A stretch of DNA of 64,000 bases from positions 62,001-126,000 of the forward strand of contig NZ_CANLGX010000006.1 in assembly GCF_947490415.1 (NCBI RefSeq), read 5' to 3'. Below are positions 63,189 to 64,000 of the stretch, piece after piece. Source of the stretch: an uncultured Eudoraea sp. (GTDB lineage: Bacteria > Bacteroidota > Bacteroidia > Flavobacteriales > Flavobacteriaceae). Each line of letters starts with the position of its first letter. The first letter of the stretch is position 1. The translations under genes and the position numbers were made by a program. The notes under the pieces are model-generated. The model ran no database searches and was not told where the DNA came from. It saw only the letters and a program-made list of their open reading frames with translations.

Positions 63189-64000
63189 TTATTCAACTAT
63201 TTTCATTTTCTTCAACAAAAATGAAGCATTCATATTTTGACAAATACCTTTTTTGAACTTATAATCAAAATGCAATTCATCATTTACTATTGCAGCATCA
63301 AAATAGTAGTTATCAACCTTTTCCAGACTTTTGGCTACCTCACACAGACTTAAATCATGGGTAGCTATAAGCCCGGTTGAATTAGAACCAACTAACTTTT
63401 CGATAAACTTTCTGGAACCTATAGCCTTATCTGTACTGTTGGTTCCCTTTAGGATTTCATCCAACACAATAAAATATTGATCATCACTGATACTATCAAT
63501 AATAAACTTTAAGCGTTTAAGTTCTGAAAAAAAGTAGGATTCGTGTTCTGTCAAAGAATCTACAGTTCGCATGCTCGTAATCAGTTTAATGGGCTGGTAT
63601 CGCAAAAAGGTAGCGCATACTGGCAGGCCCATATTGGCCATGACAATCTGAAGGGAGATCGTTCGCAGGAATGTGCTTTTACCGGCCATATTTGCACCGG
63701 TAATTACAAAGAATTCTTCTTTACTAATTTTAAAATTATTTGTGACCCCTTCAGCCGGGTCGAGCATGGGATGTGAGATATTTTTGGCTTCAATGATAAG
63801 ATCATTTTTTGTAATTTCAGGAAAAGTATAATCGGGGTGATTAAAAGCAAAATTTCCCAGACTGTTATAAGAGTCGAAAAAAGCTATGGTATTAAGCCAG
63901 CGCTCTACACTATTACCATGAACACTAATCCATTTCTCTATGGAATAAGCATACCTGAGGTCCCACAATAGAAACCCATTAGCCAAAGCACCAAAAATCA
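63189..64000 (-). CDS. MutS-like DNA mismatch repair ATPase, partial (5' end outside window)
   Basis: The frame is open to the right edge, so only the C-terminal about 270 residues are seen. Walker A TGANMAGKSTFLRT, the GLPVCATFLRY segment, the Walker B/Q-loop region YFIVLDEILKGTNSTDK and the His motif TGLIATHDLSLCE are all intact. It is a MutS-family ATPase of the Bacteroidota type with membrane or HSDL neighbours, often distinct from MutS1 and MutS2; the mismatch-recognition domain, if any, is outside. It is immediately upstream of the YdjM-type gene. Confidence 0.9.
   Translation of the reverse strand, partial: IFGALANGFLLWDLRYAYSIEKWISVHGNSVERWLNTIAFFDSYNSLGNFAFNHPDYTFPEITKNDLIIEAKNISHPMLDPAEGVTNNFKISKEEFFVITGANMAGKSTFLRTISLQIVMANMGLPVCATFLRYQPIKLITSMRTVDSLTEHESYFFSELKRLKFIIDSISDDQYFIVLDEILKGTNSTDKAIGSRKFIEKLVGSNSTGLIATHDLSLCEVAKSLEKVDNYYFDAAIVNDELHFDYKFKKGICQNMNASFLLKKMKIVE

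Noticed and set aside
1-64000. CRISPR arrays, insertion sequences, prophage genes, rRNA
   Set aside because: No regularly spaced repeats, transposase, phage structural genes or rRNA sequence was seen on either strand.

Overview
The window is a contiguous piece of a Bacteroidota chromosome, almost certainly from the family Flavobacteriaceae (probably marine). The evidence is the gene content: TonB-energising exbB-exbD-exbD cluster, PorT-type barrel, a type IX secretion sorting-domain stub, a 2-oxoglutarate dehydrogenase pair followed by a flavobacterial barrel protein, and an rpsB gene with a helix-hairpin-helix tail. Promoters also fit, with the Bacteroidota form TTTG-N19-TAnnTTTG (clear before rplM and tRNA-Gln), and starts generally lack Shine-Dalgarno sequences. 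No CRISPR array, phage or insertion sequence was seen. Genus cannot be set from the sequence alone.

Layout. 1-3.4 kb: rimP-nusA-infB on the minus strand (infB runs off the left edge). 3.5-15.9 kb: cation/proton antiporter, tRNA-Gln, a large DUF2723 membrane protein, a cysteine-less thioredoxin, metallophosphoesterase, cutC, a lipoprotein glycosylasparaginase, polA, a sorting-domain stub broken by a stop codon and a small lipoprotein. 16.1-22.7 kb: translation cluster rplM-rpsI-rpsB-tsf-pyrH-frr, interrupted by an opposite-strand M61 peptidase. 23-29.9 kb: RND/MMPL exporter, asnS, rpoN, a membrane protein and a PorT-like protein. 30-35.1 kb: TonB motor genes, tRNA-Ser, ansA, tatD and a retropepsin-like protease. 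35.1-40.8 kb: odhA, an M23-like protein and odhB in one operon, then the barrel protein. 40.8-46.4 kb: amidohydrolase, galE, DegT-type aminotransferase, waaA (envelope sugar genes) and a small lipoprotein.

46.5-51.1 kb is an uptake block: a sugar porter followed by a complete three-gene TRAP transporter (dctP-dctQ-dctM). 51.3-58.9 kb is the most interesting region: an MFS transporter, a LysR regulator, and divergently from it a five-gene operon ending in dabB-dabA, the two-subunit DAB inorganic-carbon accumulation system. DabA keeps the zinc/catalytic residues. The operon starts with two paralogous small soluble proteins of unknown function separated by a small membrane protein, a plausible undescribed accessory module of DAB. 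An 11-bp inverted repeat lies between the regulator and the operon. Downstream, 59.0-59.3 kb holds three consecutive terminator-capped units sharing the 3' end of tRNA-Leu, only one of which is a complete tRNA.

59.5-64 kb returns to ordinary genes: M20 dipeptidase, DUF4407 membrane protein, YdjM-type hydrolase and a MutS-like ATPase running off the right edge.
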